Source: an uncultured Pseudohongiella sp. (GTDB lineage Bacteria; Pseudomonadota; Gammaproteobacteria; Pseudomonadales; Pseudohongiellaceae). From it: a stretch of DNA of 64,000 nt. The notes beneath the pieces are model-generated. The model was not told where the DNA came from. It was given only the letters and a program-made list of their open reading frames with translations, and made no database searches. The stretch is taken from assembly GCA_902597095.1 (NCBI GenBank), contig CACJWK010000003.1, forward strand, positions 1 to 64,000. Direction: 5' to 3'. The number at the start of each line of letters is the position of its first letter. The stretch's first letter is position 1. Shown one piece after another: positions 18,546 to 27,822 of the stretch. Made by a program: the position numbers and the translations under genes.

Positions 18546-18886
18546 TTACCTTGTGCAGAACAGAGGAGATCGGGGAAAGCACCTCGAAAGGGTTCGCGGT
18601 CAATGGCACGTTTCTGTTTGCTGTAAAAAAGGACGAACAGCTGCATCTCTACTACAACCGCTGCCCACACCTTGGGACCCCGCTGGAGTGGGAAGAGGAT
18701 CGATTTCTGGATGACGATGGCGCCCTCATCCGCTGTGCTACCCACGGCGCACTGTTTGAGATCGGCAATGGGCAATGTCTGGTCGGCCCCTGCAAGGGCA
18801 AGGCCCTGCATGCCATTGAATTTGAAATCCGGGAAGGCGCTTTAATGATTGAAGAATCGAGCCTGAAGCAGCCAATGGCTTTCTAG
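18542..18886 (+). CDS. Rieske [2Fe-2S] ferredoxin-like protein
   Basis: A 114-residue soluble protein with a complete Rieske site: CPH (Cys41, His43) and CATH (Cys65, His68). No signal peptide or membrane helix, so it is a cytoplasmic Rieske ferredoxin of the NirD/biphenyl-dioxygenase-ferredoxin kind. The GTG start lies inside the end of the upstream PLP-enzyme gene (GTGA overlap), implying translational coupling. No oxygenase or reductase partner is next to it; the convergent sfsA begins 10 nt after. Confidence 0.9.
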   Translation: MITLCRTEEIGESTSKGFAVNGTFLFAVKKDEQLHLYYNRCPHLGTPLEWEEDRFLDDDGALIRCATHGALFEIGNGQCLVGPCKGKALHAIEFEIREGALMIEESSLKQPMAF

Positions 18887-18896
18887 CCCGGCAAGC

Positions 18897-19622
18897 TCAA
18901 CTCTCTAAAATTACCGGCAGTGCCCTATCAAGCTCGACCTGCGATAACTCCAGTTCAAAGCGGGCCGCATAAGCCAGGATCTCGACACCCTCTGCCGCCG
19001 CCTTACGGAGTAGCGCGCCATAGACCTGATCTATCTGATCTGCCGGCATGAGTTTCTCGATGCCTGAATGCTGGACACAGAATAACAACACGGCGCGATA
19101 TCCGAGTTGACGCACCAGCATGAGCTCTTCAAGGTGTTTCTGACCGCGGACCGTCACCGCATCCGGAAACAGGCCTACCCCATCCTGTGACAGCAGGCTG
19201 ACGTTCTTCACCTCGGCATAACAATCCGGTAACTCGTTTTCATGCTCAGAAAGGTACAAATCGATTCGACTGTTCTGATCACCGTAGCGCATCTCGCTTA
19301 TTAGTTTTCCGTAACCAGACAATTCTTCAATCCGGCCAGACAGAATCGCTTCGCGGGCCAACTGGTTAGATAGCCCCGTGTGGATGCCAATGATATTTTG
19401 TTGAGGATCCTCGGTGAAATACCAGGTACACGGGTATTTCCTTTTTGGATTCCCGGAGTCCGAGTACCAGACCCGATTACCCGGATACAGGCAGTTTTTC
19501 ATTGACCCCGTGTTCGGGCAATGCAGAGTGATCGAAGATGTATCAGGCAATTCAACGTCAGCGAGAAACCTTTTGTAGCGCTTAATCAGCCGGGCAGGCT
19601 GTAGAGGCGGCTCGATAATCAC
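18897..19622 (-). CDS. sfsA: SfsA family DNA/RNA-binding protein (sugar fermentation stimulation)
   Basis: SfsA is a conserved nuclease-fold protein reported to bind DNA and to stimulate maltose metabolism in E. coli. The 241-residue product has the family motifs [31 protein letters not shown] and [16 protein letters not shown]. The GTG start at 19622 overlaps the aminotransferase stop by 4 nt, so the two genes form a coupled minus-strand operon. Confidence 0.95.
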   Translation of the reverse strand: MIIEPPLQPARLIKRYKRFLADVELPDTSSITLHCPNTGSMKNCLYPGNRVWYSDSGNPKRKYPCTWYFTEDPQQNIIGIHTGLSNQLAREAILSGRIEELSGYGKLISEMRYGDQNSRIDLYLSEHENELPDCYAEVKNVSLLSQDGVGLFPDAVTVRGQKHLEELMLVRQLGYRAVLLFCVQHSGIEKLMPADQIDQVYGALLRKAAAEGVEILAYAARFELELSQVELDRALPVILES

Positions 19623-20785
19623 GCGTGCAAGGCCCGACGCAGACGCTCAACGCCCAGCGCAAGATCATCCATGCTAGTCGTATAGGCAAATCGAACGAAT
19701 TGCCGCGCCTTGAAGTCGCCGAAATCAGTACCCGGCGTTATTGCAACGCCATGGTTTTCCAGCATGTCATGGCAAAACTGCTCTGAATTCTCGGAAAAAG
19801 CGGAAATGTCAGCATAAACGTAAAACGCGCCCTGCACTTCTTCCGCGAGGACGAATCCGATCTCCCGAAGCGAGGCGCAGAGAAAATCGCGGCGCTCGCG
19901 AAAGTTCTGTCGTCTTTGCTCCAGGATCAGGCGAGTTGCCTCCATAAATCCGGCAAGTGCTGCGTGCTGTGCGATGGAGGAAGGAGAAATATAAAAATTC
20001 TGAGCAAGTATGCTGGCCGTGTCGACGGCATAGTCTGGTACAACAATCCAACCCAGCCGCCAGCCGGTCATGCCAAAATATTTGGAAAAGCTGTTTACTA
20101 CAAAAGCCGAGTCGTCGATCTCCAACACGCTGGGGAGGTCGTCAACGTAGTGAAGGCCGTGATAGATCTCATCAACCAGAAGGTGAAGCGATTTATCCGT
20201 GCACCAGCTGCTGATATCGGCCAGAGCCTCGCGATCGAGGACCGATCCTGTGGGATTGCTCGGAGATGCCAACCAGACTCCACAGGTGCTCGAATCCGCA
20301 GCGCCTTCTAGCTGCTGCACCGTTGGCTGAAAATTTTGCGACCTATCAACAGGAACCAACTGAGGACTGGCATTCATCAACTGGATAAAATTTCGCACAC
20401 AGGGATAAGCAGGGTCAGTAATCAGCACCCCGTCACCCTCCCCGACAAGAAGATTGGCCAAGAGGCTCAGGCCGCCACTGGCACCGGGCGTAACGAGGAT
20501 TCTTTCTTTGTCCACCGTGACGCCGTAACGCTCCAAATAGTGGCCCGCCAGAGCGTTCCTGAGCTCATCGATACCCGCCGCTGCCGTGTAGTGCGTAAAG
20601 CCGGCGTCGAGTGCGTTTTTCGCCGCCTCAATTATCGGAGTTGCCGTATTAAAATCTGGCTCCCCAACCTCCATGTGAACTATTTTCCTGCCCTTGACCT
20701 CCAGCGCTGCCGCGCGATGCATGACAGTCATGACCCGAAATGGATTGATTTTCTCCAGTTCTTTGAGCTTGGCGGGCTGATGCAT
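19619..20785 (-). CDS. Class I/II PLP-dependent aminotransferase
   Basis: A 388-residue fold-type I aminotransferase of the aspartate/alanine type. It has the substrate/cofactor motifs [27 protein letters not shown], the conserved YPCVRN and DEIYHGL segments, and the PLP lysine in [18 protein letters not shown]. The frame extends to 20845, but homologues begin near MHQPAKL, so ATG 20785 is preferred. Coupled to sfsA. In P. aeruginosa (from memory) an aminotransferase gene likewise precedes dksA divergently. Substrate not determinable. Confidence 0.9.
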   Translation of the reverse strand: MHQPAKLKELEKINPFRVMTVMHRAAALEVKGRKIVHMEVGEPDFNTATPIIEAAKNALDAGFTHYTAAAGIDELRNALAGHYLERYGVTVDKERILVTPGASGGLSLLANLLVGEGDGVLITDPAYPCVRNFIQLMNASPQLVPVDRSQNFQPTVQQLEGAADSSTCGVWLASPSNPTGSVLDREALADISSWCTDKSLHLLVDEIYHGLHYVDDLPSVLEIDDSAFVVNSFSKYFGMTGWRLGWIVVPDYAVDTASILAQNFYISPSSIAQHAALAGFMEATRLILEQRRQNFRERRDFLCASLREIGFVLAEEVQGAFYVYADISAFSENSEQFCHDMLENHGVAITPGTDFGDFKARQFVRFAYTTSMDDLALGVERLRRALHA

Positions 20786-20845
20786 ATCCGGTGTAAGGTT
20801 CACAATGTTACTTTGCAGAAATAACCACTTAAACTGCGTTGTCAC

Positions 20846-21248
20846 TGCGACGCGGCATGAATGAAATCGGTATAGTACGGATTATAGGGTAAAGCATTCA
20901 TATCGAGTAGGTGGCACGCTGAAAAAGCCCGCAGATTGGCGACTTATCCCGTTTGGTCCTTGCAGGTTTCTGCGACCAGTTGAAGGCGGAGATTTTTATA
21001 GCATCACCCTGAATAATCTGGTAGCTTACGCAGCTTTCTGAAATTAGGGGCATCCCTGCGGCTCACCTTCCTGCATAGGACACTGGTGACTTGAGGGTGT
21101 AACTCGAGCCGGCTGAGACGGAAAAACGCTATAAGTCTTCCCCTTCCGGCTCGATCTGATACAGATCAGACATGGGCAACCAGGCCTCGTTTTACAAGAC
21201 TTCCAATCAGTTACCTCTAGCGGAAGAATCCGCGAAGCGACGGAGATT
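20846..21248 (+). other. Long dksA leader with inverted repeats; no gene
   Basis: About 400 nt without a credible gene. Two inverted repeats lie in the dksA-proximal half: CGAGCCGG (21105-21112) with CCGGCTCG (21146-21153), and immediately after it GATCTG-ATA-CAGATC (21153-21167). A smaller hairpin (GGTC..GCAG-GTTT-CTGC-GACC) is near 20955-20978. None is followed by a T-run. The leader may be structured mRNA or a regulator site; nothing more can be supported. Confidence 0.4.
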
Positions 21249-21692
21249 ATGACCGGTACTCGAAGCTCCAACTCACAACCCGTGTTGAAAAATTTCGTTC
21301 CGTATAAGCCAAAAAAAGGCGAAGAGTACATGAACGAGAAGCAGCGCGAGCATTTCAAGCAGATCTTACTTGATTGGCGCGAGCAGCTCATGCAAGAAGT
21401 CGACAGAACCGTGCACCACATGCAGGATGATGCCGCAAATTACCCTGATCCGGCAGACCGCGCGACCCAGGAAGAAGAATTTAGCCTTGAGTTGCGAACC
21501 CGGGATCGGGAGAGAAAGCTGATCAAGAAAATCGACAACACCATAGAATCCATCGTTCAGGACGACTATGGATTCTGCGAATCTTGCGGCATCGAAATTG
21601 GCATTCGTCGGCTTGAGGCCCGCCCTACAGCCGATAAATGCATTGACTGTAAAACACTGGACGAAATCAAAGAGAAACAGTTGGGTAGTTAA
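21249..21692 (+). CDS. dksA: DksA, RNA polymerase-binding transcription factor
   Basis: DksA binds the RNA polymerase secondary channel and, with ppGpp, resets rRNA and amino-acid promoters. The 147-residue protein has the coiled-coil tip [11 protein letters not shown], and a C4 zinc finger Cys110-x2-Cys113 / Cys131-x2-Cys134 ([18 protein letters not shown]). The ATG at 21249 follows CGGAG. It lies upstream of gluQ and cbrA as in Pseudomonas. Confidence 0.96.
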   Translation: MTGTRSSNSQPVLKNFVPYKPKKGEEYMNEKQREHFKQILLDWREQLMQEVDRTVHHMQDDAANYPDPADRATQEEEFSLELRTRDRERKLIKKIDNTIESIVQDDYGFCESCGIEIGIRRLEARPTADKCIDCKTLDEIKEKQLGS

Positions 21693-21790
21693 AGACCGGA
21701 GCGTCGACCATCTAGACATAACCTCCCCAATTCGATGCTCTCCTCGCGCACCGACGCGGCTTCTTGCTCCAGGCGGGCCGCGGCGCCTCG

Positions 21791-22684
21791 ATGGATCAGA
21801 GATCAGTGATCAATCACCGATACGTCGGGCGTTTCGCCCCCTCACCGACAGGCCCACTGCACTTTGGCTCTCTGGTAACCGCGCTGGCCAGTTATCTCGA
21901 TGCCAGGGCGAATGGTGGTAAGTGGCTGGTTCGCGTTGAAGATCTTGACCCGCCAAGGGAAGTCACCGGATCATCGGCGCTTATTCTAGAGCAATTGCGA
22001 GCCCTTGGAATGGACTGGGACGGGGACGTCCTGTATCAGAGCACACGCTTGGGCGCCTATGAAAGCACTCTAGAACAGCTTGAACACCGGAAAATTTGCT
22101 TTCACTGCGATTGCAGCCGGCAGCGTGTCAGCGGCTTGCAAGGCATCTACGACGGCCGCTGTCGCAACAGGGGACTCAACTCCGCCCCGGGGCTAGCCAG
22201 CAGGCTAAAAATCAGACCGGAAACTATCCGGTTCACCGACGGAATTCAGGGTGACTACGCCCAGAATCTGGAGCACGAAGTTGGCGATTTCATTCTTCGG
22301 AGAAAAGACGGTTTATTCGCCTATCAGCTGGCGGTGGTTGCTGATGACGCCGAGCAGGAAATCACCCACATCGTGAGAGGTTACGACTTACTGAGCTCAA
22401 CCCCGAGACAGATTTATTTGCAGCAACTACTCGGCTTGCCAACACCCAGCTACGCGCACATCCCAATCATTGTTAATGCACTCGGACAAAAACTCAGCAA
22501 GCAGCATTTTGCCGAGCCGATCGACCTCAAAAACGCCTCTTCATTACTGATCTCTGCGTTACAGTTTCTTGGCATGACACCTCCGCCCTCCCTGATTGGA
22601 GCAGCTCCCGTCTCCTTGGTGACATGGGGCGCCGAGCACTGGGATATACAGCGCGTGCCCAAGTTGGCTAAGATGACCAGATAG
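21791..22684 (+). CDS. gluQ: GluQ, glutamyl-Q tRNA(Asp) synthetase
   Basis: Attaches glutamate to queuosine in the anticodon of tRNA(Asp). The protein is a GluRS catalytic core without the anticodon-binding domain (297 residues): HIGH-like motif APSPTGPLHFGSL, Zn-binding cysteines CHCDCSRQR and a KMSKS-like GQKLSKQH. Start ATG 21791 (MDQRSVINH) is preferred over upstream in-frame ATG 21764. Located between dksA and the cbr locus. Confidence 0.93.
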   Translation: MDQRSVINHRYVGRFAPSPTGPLHFGSLVTALASYLDARANGGKWLVRVEDLDPPREVTGSSALILEQLRALGMDWDGDVLYQSTRLGAYESTLEQLEHRKICFHCDCSRQRVSGLQGIYDGRCRNRGLNSAPGLASRLKIRPETIRFTDGIQGDYAQNLEHEVGDFILRRKDGLFAYQLAVVADDAEQEITHIVRGYDLLSSTPRQIYLQQLLGLPTPSYAHIPIIVNALGQKLSKQHFAEPIDLKNASSLLISALQFLGMTPPPSLIGAAPVSLVTWGAEHWDIQRVPKLAKMTR

Positions 22685-22705
22685 TCCGGTCGCCGAGAAG
22701 AACCC

Positions 22706-22882
22706 GTGTACATACCACGCACTATACTGATTCTTATCGTAGTCATTTACCTGTTATTTCTCGTTAGCGTTGACTGGATCAACCAGCCCACCGGGGCCTG
22801 GTACCGGCCGTTTTTCCTGGGCCTGCTCATTATTCTAGTAGCAAGCTGGGCTCACAGGGGCAGGGACAGCGATGAGCCTTGA
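22706..22882 (+). CDS. Small two-helix membrane protein upstream of cbrA (CbrX-like)
   Basis: A 58-residue frame starting GTG 22706 (VYIPRTILILIVVIYLLF) with two hydrophobic helices separated by a short polar turn (DWINQPTGAWYR) and a polar end (HRGRDSDEP). It overlaps the kinase start by 11 nt, so both are probably translated together. From memory, Pseudomonas encodes a similar small ORF, cbrX, at this place with overlap to cbrA. GAGAAG upstream is a modest ribosome-binding site. Its role (for example as a small partner of the CbrA transporter domain) is inference. Confidence 0.7.
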   Translation: MYIPRTILILIVVIYLLFLVSVDWINQPTGAWYRPFFLGLLIILVASWAHRGRDSDEP

Positions 22883-25793
22883 TCTGAGCACACTGTTCAT
22901 TCTGGGAAGCAGCTACCTGCTGCTGCTTTTTGGTGTTGCCTACATCACAGATCGTGGCTGGATTCCCACTTCTATCGTAAAGTCGCCGGTTGTGTATGTG
23001 CTGGCTCTGGGTGTGTTCGCAAGCATCTGGGCGTATTACACGTCAATTGGTAATGCACTTGAAAGCGGTTATGGATACCTGGCCAACTCCATCGGCATTT
23101 CCCTTGCTTTTTTGTTTTCGCCCCTGCTCTTAAAACCTCTCCTGGAGCTGTCGCGAACCTACCAATTGAGCTCCCTTGCCGATCTCGTGGCTTTCAGGTA
23201 CCAGTCACCTTGGGCAGGAACCGTGGCCACCATCGTGATTTTGGTCGGGGTCACGCCCCTGCTTGCCTTACAGATCCGTGCTGTGGCCGATACGGCAAAT
23301 CTTCTGACGGAAGAATCCAGCGAAGTCCTCGTGGCCGCAGGCTTCTGCGTCCTGATCACCTTATTCGCGATTCTGTTCGGCACGTCCCGCCGCGCCGGTC
23401 GCACCCGCCACGATGGTCTGGTCATGGCTATCGCCTTCGAATCTTTGGCCAAACTTGCGGCCTACCTCGCGGTGGGGGTGTTCGCAGTCTACGGAGCTTT
23501 TGGGGGACTCGACGGAATCGACCTGTGGCTTCAGTCCCGACCGGATCTGGTTTCGGGACTGAAGGAAACAGATTATTTCAGCTCATTCCATGTTTCAGCG
23601 CTGTTGTTTTTTACTGCCGCCGTTGCCATGCCCCACATGTTCTACGTGACTTTCAACGAAAGTAACGGACAGGCCTCTCTGACCTTTGCCAGCTGGGCAT
23701 TACCTCTCTACTTTCTTTTAATCAGCCTCCCCGTTCTGCCAATTCTGTGGGCCGGCATTCAGTCCGGAAGCGACGTGCAGGTAGAATATTTCCCGGTGAT
23801 CATCGGCGCTGCCTATGACTATCCGATGCTGACGCTCGTTGGCTATCTGGGCGGGCTCTCTGCCGCCAGCGGCCTGATTATCGTCATCACTTTGGCATTG
23901 TCGAATATGTGCCTGAACCACCTGATTCTGCCGGTTACCCAACCATCGGCGAAACAGGATATCTATAGATGGCTGGCTTGGCACCGGCGGATCCTCACGA
24001 CAGCACTCATATGGGCTGGCTTCCTGGTGCACTACCTGTCTGAAAACACCACCAGTGTCCAGGCGATAGGTACCGTAGCCTTCTCTGCCGGCCTGCAATT
24101 CCTGCCCGGAATAGTCGCCATTTTGTATTGGCCTCAGGGCAACAAAAAGGGGTTCCTGGCTGGCCTGCTGAGCGGCGTTGCCATCTGGCTTGGATTTCTG
24201 CTGATTCCCCTTTTCGGCGATGATCCGACGATTACTCTGACGTCCATTAACTGGAGCAGCATCGCTGCACTGTCCCTGATGGTCAACGCAGCACTCTTCA
24301 TAGGAGTTTCCCTGACCACTAACACAACAGATAAAGAAAGGAATTCTGCTGACATCTGTGCCCTCGACACCATCCGTCGCCGTATCCGCAGCGGACTGGT
24401 CGCAAAATCTCCCGAGGAGTTCGTGCGATCCCTGAGCAAACCGCTTGGTCAGGAAGCCGCTAACCGGGAGGTCAATCAAGCACTGAAAGATCTCAAAATT
24501 CGTTATGACGACAATCGTCCCTCGTCGCTTCGCTTGCTGCGTGGGCGCCTCGAAGCAAATCTTTCCGGGCTGCTAGGCCCATCCATAGCAGGGGACATCA
24601 TCGACAGCTACCTGCCCTTTAGCATCGTCGCCAGACACGGCAGCACAGACCTTAATGTCATTGAGAGCAGAATCGAGTCTTACCGCAGTAATTTATCGGG
24701 CATGGCCGCTGATCTTGACAATCTTCGGCGATATCACAGACAGGTCTTACTGGAACTTCCCCTCGGAGTTTGCTCACTGAGCACCGAGGACGAGATTGTA
24801 ATGTGGAATCAGGCGTTGACGGAGATCACCAGAATTGATGCCGGTGAAGCCGTCGGATCGCAGCTACAGGATCTGCCAAATCCCTGGTACGAGCTTCTCC
24901 ATCAGTTCCTCAGACAGGATGAGCACCATACCTATAAGAATAATTTTCAGCTCAACGGCCAGAAAAAATCTGTCAATCTGCATAAAGCTTACATCGATCA
25001 ATCAGATCCCAGAGAGCTGAATCATGAAGGGGTTATCCTGCTCATCGAAGACATTTCCGAAACTGAGATACTCGAGGCGGGCCTGACCCATAGCGAGCGT
25101 CTGGCTTCAATTGGCAGGCTTGCTGCTGGGGTAGCCCATGAAATAGGAAACCCGATCACTGGCATTGCTTGCCTCGCTCAAACCATTCGGGATGAATATC
25201 AGGGCAAGGAACTGGGACAGCTTGCAACCCAGATCATTGAACAAACCGACCGGACGTCTAAGATTCTTCAGTCACTGGTAAATTTTGCGCATGCGGGCGC
25301 GAGTTTGGGAAGCTATGAGAAGCAAGTCGTCAATGTTCGCCAGTGCATGAAGGAAACCTTGACCTTGATCTCTCTTGACAAAAAGAGCAAGGAAATCCGG
25401 ATCAGCACGCAATGCGATGAAAGCCTGAATATTCTCGGTGACGCGCAAAAACTGCTGCAAGTCATGGTGAACCTTGTGAACAACGCACGCGATGCCAGCG
25501 CGGCAGGCAGCGAAGTGCTGATGGCAGCCCATAAAGCTGACGATCAGATTAAGATCACCGTTACCGACAATGGTATCGGTATCCCCGAAGCAATCAGGGA
25601 CCGGGTTTTCGATCCATTCTTCACGACCAAAGAAGCTGGCGAAGGCACCGGACTCGGACTTTCTATGGTATTCAGCATAGTTGGGGATTTGGGAGGAGAT
25701 ATTGATATACTGAGCCCGTGTAATAAGAATCATGGCACCGGTACTCAGGTCATACTGACCTTTTCCGGATATTTTGACACCTCTGAAGCATGA
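22872..25793 (+). CDS. cbrA: CbrA-like sensor histidine kinase with sodium/solute-symporter domain
   Basis: A 973-residue membrane histidine kinase. Residues about 1-480 form a complete SSS/SLC5 transporter-like region with about 13 helices (no soluble periplasmic domain); then a linker/STAC-like segment (480-590), a PAS-like region (about 645-735, [18 protein letters not shown]), HisKA with His756 in [12 protein letters not shown], and HATPase with DNGIGIPE and GEGTGLGLS. In Pseudomonas CbrA fuses a histidine transporter to kinase output and, with CbrB, controls carbon/nitrogen catabolite balance. Gene order gluQ-cbrX-like-cbrA-cbrB-crcZ-pcnB matches. The transported or sensed compound here is unknown. 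Confidence 0.9.
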   Translation: MSLDLSTLFILGSSYLLLLFGVAYITDRGWIPTSIVKSPVVYVLALGVFASIWAYYTSIGNALESGYGYLANSIGISLAFLFSPLLLKPLLELSRTYQLSSLADLVAFRYQSPWAGTVATIVILVGVTPLLALQIRAVADTANLLTEESSEVLVAAGFCVLITLFAILFGTSRRAGRTRHDGLVMAIAFESLAKLAAYLAVGVFAVYGAFGGLDGIDLWLQSRPDLVSGLKETDYFSSFHVSALLFFTAAVAMPHMFYVTFNESNGQASLTFASWALPLYFLLISLPVLPILWAGIQSGSDVQVEYFPVIIGAAYDYPMLTLVGYLGGLSAASGLIIVITLALSNMCLNHLILPVTQPSAKQDIYRWLAWHRRILTTALIWAGFLVHYLSENTTSVQAIGTVAFSAGLQFLPGIVAILYWPQGNKKGFLAGLLSGVAIWLGFLLIPLFGDDPTITLTSINWSSIAALSLMVNAALFIGVSLTTNTTDKERNSADICALDTIRRRIRSGLVAKSPEEFVRSLSKPLGQEAANREVNQALKDLKIRYDDNRPSSLRLLRGRLEANLSGLLGPSIAGDIIDSYLPFSIVARHGSTDLNVIESRIESYRSNLSGMAADLDNLRRYHRQVLLELPLGVCSLSTEDEIVMWNQALTEITRIDAGEAVGSQLQDLPNPWYELLHQFLRQDEHHTYKNNFQLNGQKKSVNLHKAYIDQSDPRELNHEGVILLIEDISETEILEAGLTHSERLASIGRLAAGVAHEIGNPITGIACLAQTIRDEYQGKELGQLATQIIEQTDRTSKILQSLVNFAHAGASLGSYEKQVVNVRQCMKETLTLISLDKKSKEIRISTQCDESLNILGDAQKLLQVMVNLVNNARDASAAGSEVLMAAHKADDQIKITVTDNGIGIPEAIRDRVFDPFFTTKEAGEGTGLGLSMVFSIVGDLGGDIDILSPCNKNHGTGTQVILTFSGYFDTSEA

Positions 25794-25835
25794 AGCCTCA
25801 ATAGTATGAAAAAGGCGCCGCGCTCAGGTTTTTGG

Positions 25836-25879
25836 TTAGTTGAACACTGATAAATTTTGCTTAGTTGAATACTGATAAA
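25836..25879 (+). repeat. Imperfect 25-bp tandem direct repeat before cbrB
   Basis: TTAGTTGAACACTGATAAA (25836-25854) and TTAGTTGAATACTGATAAA (25861-25879) differ at one base and are spaced 25 nt apart start to start. The second copy touches the cbrB start region. It could be a duplicated promoter or regulator half-site, or a recent tandem duplication. It lies in the 87-nt cbrA-cbrB gap. Confidence 0.75.
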
Positions 25880-25880
25880 G

Positions 25881-27263
25881 ATGATGTCGATGAATCAAAT
25901 TCTTGTCGTAGAGGATGAAGCGGTCATTCGGGCTGCCTTGAGACGTCTGCTGGAGAGGCATGAATACAGGGTAAGCGAAGCCGGATCGGTTAAAGAGTCG
26001 CTGGAAAAATACGACATGGACGCGTTCGACGTCATCATCAGCGATTTACGACTTCCAGGCGCCCCCGGCACCGATCTGATCAAAGCGACCTCAACGCCGG
26101 TTTTGATTATGACCAGTTACTCGAGCATCAAATCAGCCATCGACTCTATGAAGATGGGTGCGGTCGATTACATTGCCAAGCCGTTCGAGCATAATGAGAT
26201 TATTGAAGCTGTCGCCAAAATAATTCGCGAAAATCCGAGCCAGCGACAAGTAAACGCCGCAGACAGCGAAGATGAGTGCGCGCCCATAACCGGCATGATC
26301 GGAAGCTGTTCGCAGATGCAAGAGCTGTTTCGGCGCATCCGGAAAGTCGCTCAAACGAACTCAACGGTGCTTATCAATGGCGAATCAGGCACTGGCAAAG
26401 AACTGGTCGCTCGGGGAATTCATGATTTGAGTAATCGGGAGGGCCAGGAAATGATCTCGGTAAACTGTGCTGCCATCCCTGAGAACCTGATTGAATCGGA
26501 GCTTTTCGGTCACGAGAAAGGCGCATTCACCGGCGCCACAGCGACGAGAACAGGGCTGGTAGAAGCCGCGAACGGAGGCACCCTATTCCTCGATGAAATC
26601 GGCGAACTGCCTCTTGAAGCTCAGGCTCGACTGCTTCGAGTTTTACAGGAAAACGAAATTCGCAAGGTCGGTTCGGTACAGTCAAGAAAGGTTGATGTGC
26701 GTCTCGTCGCAGCAACCCACAGAGATCTGAAACAGCTGGTAGAAGACGGGCTGTTCAGAGAAGATCTCTTCTACAGAATCAACGTCATGACCTTACTGAT
26801 TCCTCCTCTGAGAGAACGCGGAAGTGATGTTCTACAACTAGCCGATGCGATCCTTCAACGAACCTGCCGCCGGCTGAAGGCGCCGACTATGGTGTTCAGT
26901 GAAGGCGCAAGTCAGTCCATCGCGACCTACACCTGGCCAGGCAATGTGCGGGAACTGGAGAATGCGATCGAGCGAGCAGTGGTTCTCGCTGAGAGCGCTG
27001 AGATCGGCGAGGAATTGCTGGCAATCGACATGGATTCCCAGCCAGAGCCCCAACGGACGGACCACTTAGCACCAGCTCAATCCCAGTCCGTAGAACCGAT
27101 CGAAGAATTGTCACTCGAAGATTACTTCCAGCGATTCGTGCTGGAACATCAAGACACGATGAATGAAACACAACTTGCCGGAAAATTAGGAATTAGCAGA
27201 AAATGTCTGTGGGAACGTCGCCAGCGCTTCGGCATTCCCAAAAAGAAGAAGACGGCGGGGTAA
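25881..27263 (+). CDS. cbrB: CbrB-like sigma-54-dependent response regulator
   Basis: A 460-residue NtrC-family activator. Receiver domain residues 1-120 with phospho-acceptor Asp55 ([10 protein letters not shown]); AAA+ domain about 135-370 with Walker A GESGTGKE, the sigma-54-contacting GAFTGA loop ([11 protein letters not shown]), and Walker [15 protein letters not shown]-terminal Fis-type HTH ([20 protein letters not shown]). Starts at ATG 25881, 25884 or 25890 are possible. Cognate of the upstream kinase. Downstream is the CrcZ-like RNA with a -24/-12 promoter, the expected CbrB target. Confidence 0.92.
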   Translation: MMSMNQILVVEDEAVIRAALRRLLERHEYRVSEAGSVKESLEKYDMDAFDVIISDLRLPGAPGTDLIKATSTPVLIMTSYSSIKSAIDSMKMGAVDYIAKPFEHNEIIEAVAKIIRENPSQRQVNAADSEDECAPITGMIGSCSQMQELFRRIRKVAQTNSTVLINGESGTGKELVARGIHDLSNREGQEMISVNCAAIPENLIESELFGHEKGAFTGATATRTGLVEAANGGTLFLDEIGELPLEAQARLLRVLQENEIRKVGSVQSRKVDVRLVAATHRDLKQLVEDGLFREDLFYRINVMTLLIPPLRERGSDVLQLADAILQRTCRRLKAPTMVFSEGASQSIATYTWPGNVRELENAIERAVVLAESAEIGEELLAIDMDSQPEPQRTDHLAPAQSQSVEPIEELSLEDYFQRFVLEHQDTMNETQLAGKLGISRKCLWERRQRFGIPKKKKTAG

Positions 27264-27309
27264 AGCTGTCGCTCTCGTTGGGGCTTGAAGACATTACCCG
27301 AGTGTATAA

Positions 27310-27356
27310 TGTTACCGATACCCATTTACCCACCAATTTCGGGTAATTTCGTAACA
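27310..27356 (+). promoter_or_regulatory. Inverted TGTTAC...GTAACA site upstream of the crcZ-like promoter
   Basis: TGTTAC (27310-27315) with TACCC (27319-27323) on one side, and GGGTA (27341-27345) with GTAACA (27351-27356) on the other, form a dyad about 100-146 nt before the predicted start. The position and TGTTAC/GTAACA half-sites suit an upstream activating sequence for a dimeric NtrC-type activator, most simply CbrB. Binding is inferred. Confidence 0.55.
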
Positions 27357-27429
27357 AATTCCACCATAACCAAGCTTGGGTTAGGTCATAACAGAGTCAG
27401 CTTGCTGATTTTATTTACTATTTACTTTT

Positions 27430-27445
27430 TGGCATGTAACGTGCA
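27430..27445 (+). promoter_or_regulatory. Sigma-54 (-24/-12) promoter of the CrcZ-like RNA
   Basis: TGGCATGTAACGTGCA has GG (27431-27432) and GC (27443-27444) at the exact -24/-12 spacing; 10 of 12 informative bases match the consensus TGGCACGN4TTGCW. Expected transcription start is near 27456. It is 167 nt after cbrB and precedes the first CA-motif cluster by only a few bases. Confidence 0.8.
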
Positions 27446-27455
27446 ACTTGCTAGC

Positions 27456-27725
27456 TGACAATAACAATAAATAACAACAATAAGCCCAAAAAATAACAAA
27501 AATCGCATTACTAAGTTTCGAACTAAGGTTAGTGCTTAAATAAGAATAAGGTAGGGTTTGCAGGTCTACACGCGGCGGATTGTCGTCAGGCTGCATCATA
27601 ACCGCCTGAAGAAAATTGGCAGAGCACCTTGCTCAGCTGTGGAATAACAATAACAATCAGATTGCTAACAGCAATAATAACAATAACAGATTCCTTCCAA
27701 CGGGGAGGCGCGAGTCGCCTCCCCC
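27456..27725 (+). ncRNA. crcZ: CrcZ-like Hfq/Crc-sequestering small RNA
   Basis: About 270 nt with no credible ORF, between cbrB and pcnB, exactly where crcZ lies in Pseudomonas. Five clusters of overlapping AANAANAA motifs are seen: 27460-27483, 27488-27502, 27538-27549, 27643-27656 and 27673-27688. In Pseudomonas such motifs bind Hfq (with Crc), titrating it away from repressed mRNAs when a poor carbon source activates CbrAB. A matching sigma-54 promoter lies just upstream and a GC hairpin closes the 3' end. Exact ends are inferred. Apart from the CA motifs no long sequence identity to Pseudomonas CrcZ is claimed. Confidence 0.8.
27702..27724 (+). terminator. 3' hairpin of the CrcZ-like RNA
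   Basis: Perfect 9-bp stem GGGGAGGCG (27702-27710) / CGCCTCCCC (27716-27724) with loop CGAGT. No clear T-run follows, so termination could depend on another factor or be an RNA-end-protecting stem. It follows the last CA cluster by 13 nt. Confidence 0.6.
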
Positions 27726-27822
27726 GAACGTTCCAGCTTTGCTCTGCCACTCACCCCTTGCACCACTACACCGAGCATCCACAGTGAAACCGCGGTATCA
27801 TGACTGACATTTTCGGTTTCTG

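Noticed and set aside
20911-20930. GGCAC...GC resembling a -24/-12 promoter
   Set aside because: Spacing between GG and GC is two to three nt too long.
27411-27599. Minus-strand frame of 62 aa across the CrcZ-like RNA
   Set aside because: Overlaps the repeat-rich non-coding RNA, low complexity, no ribosome-binding site.
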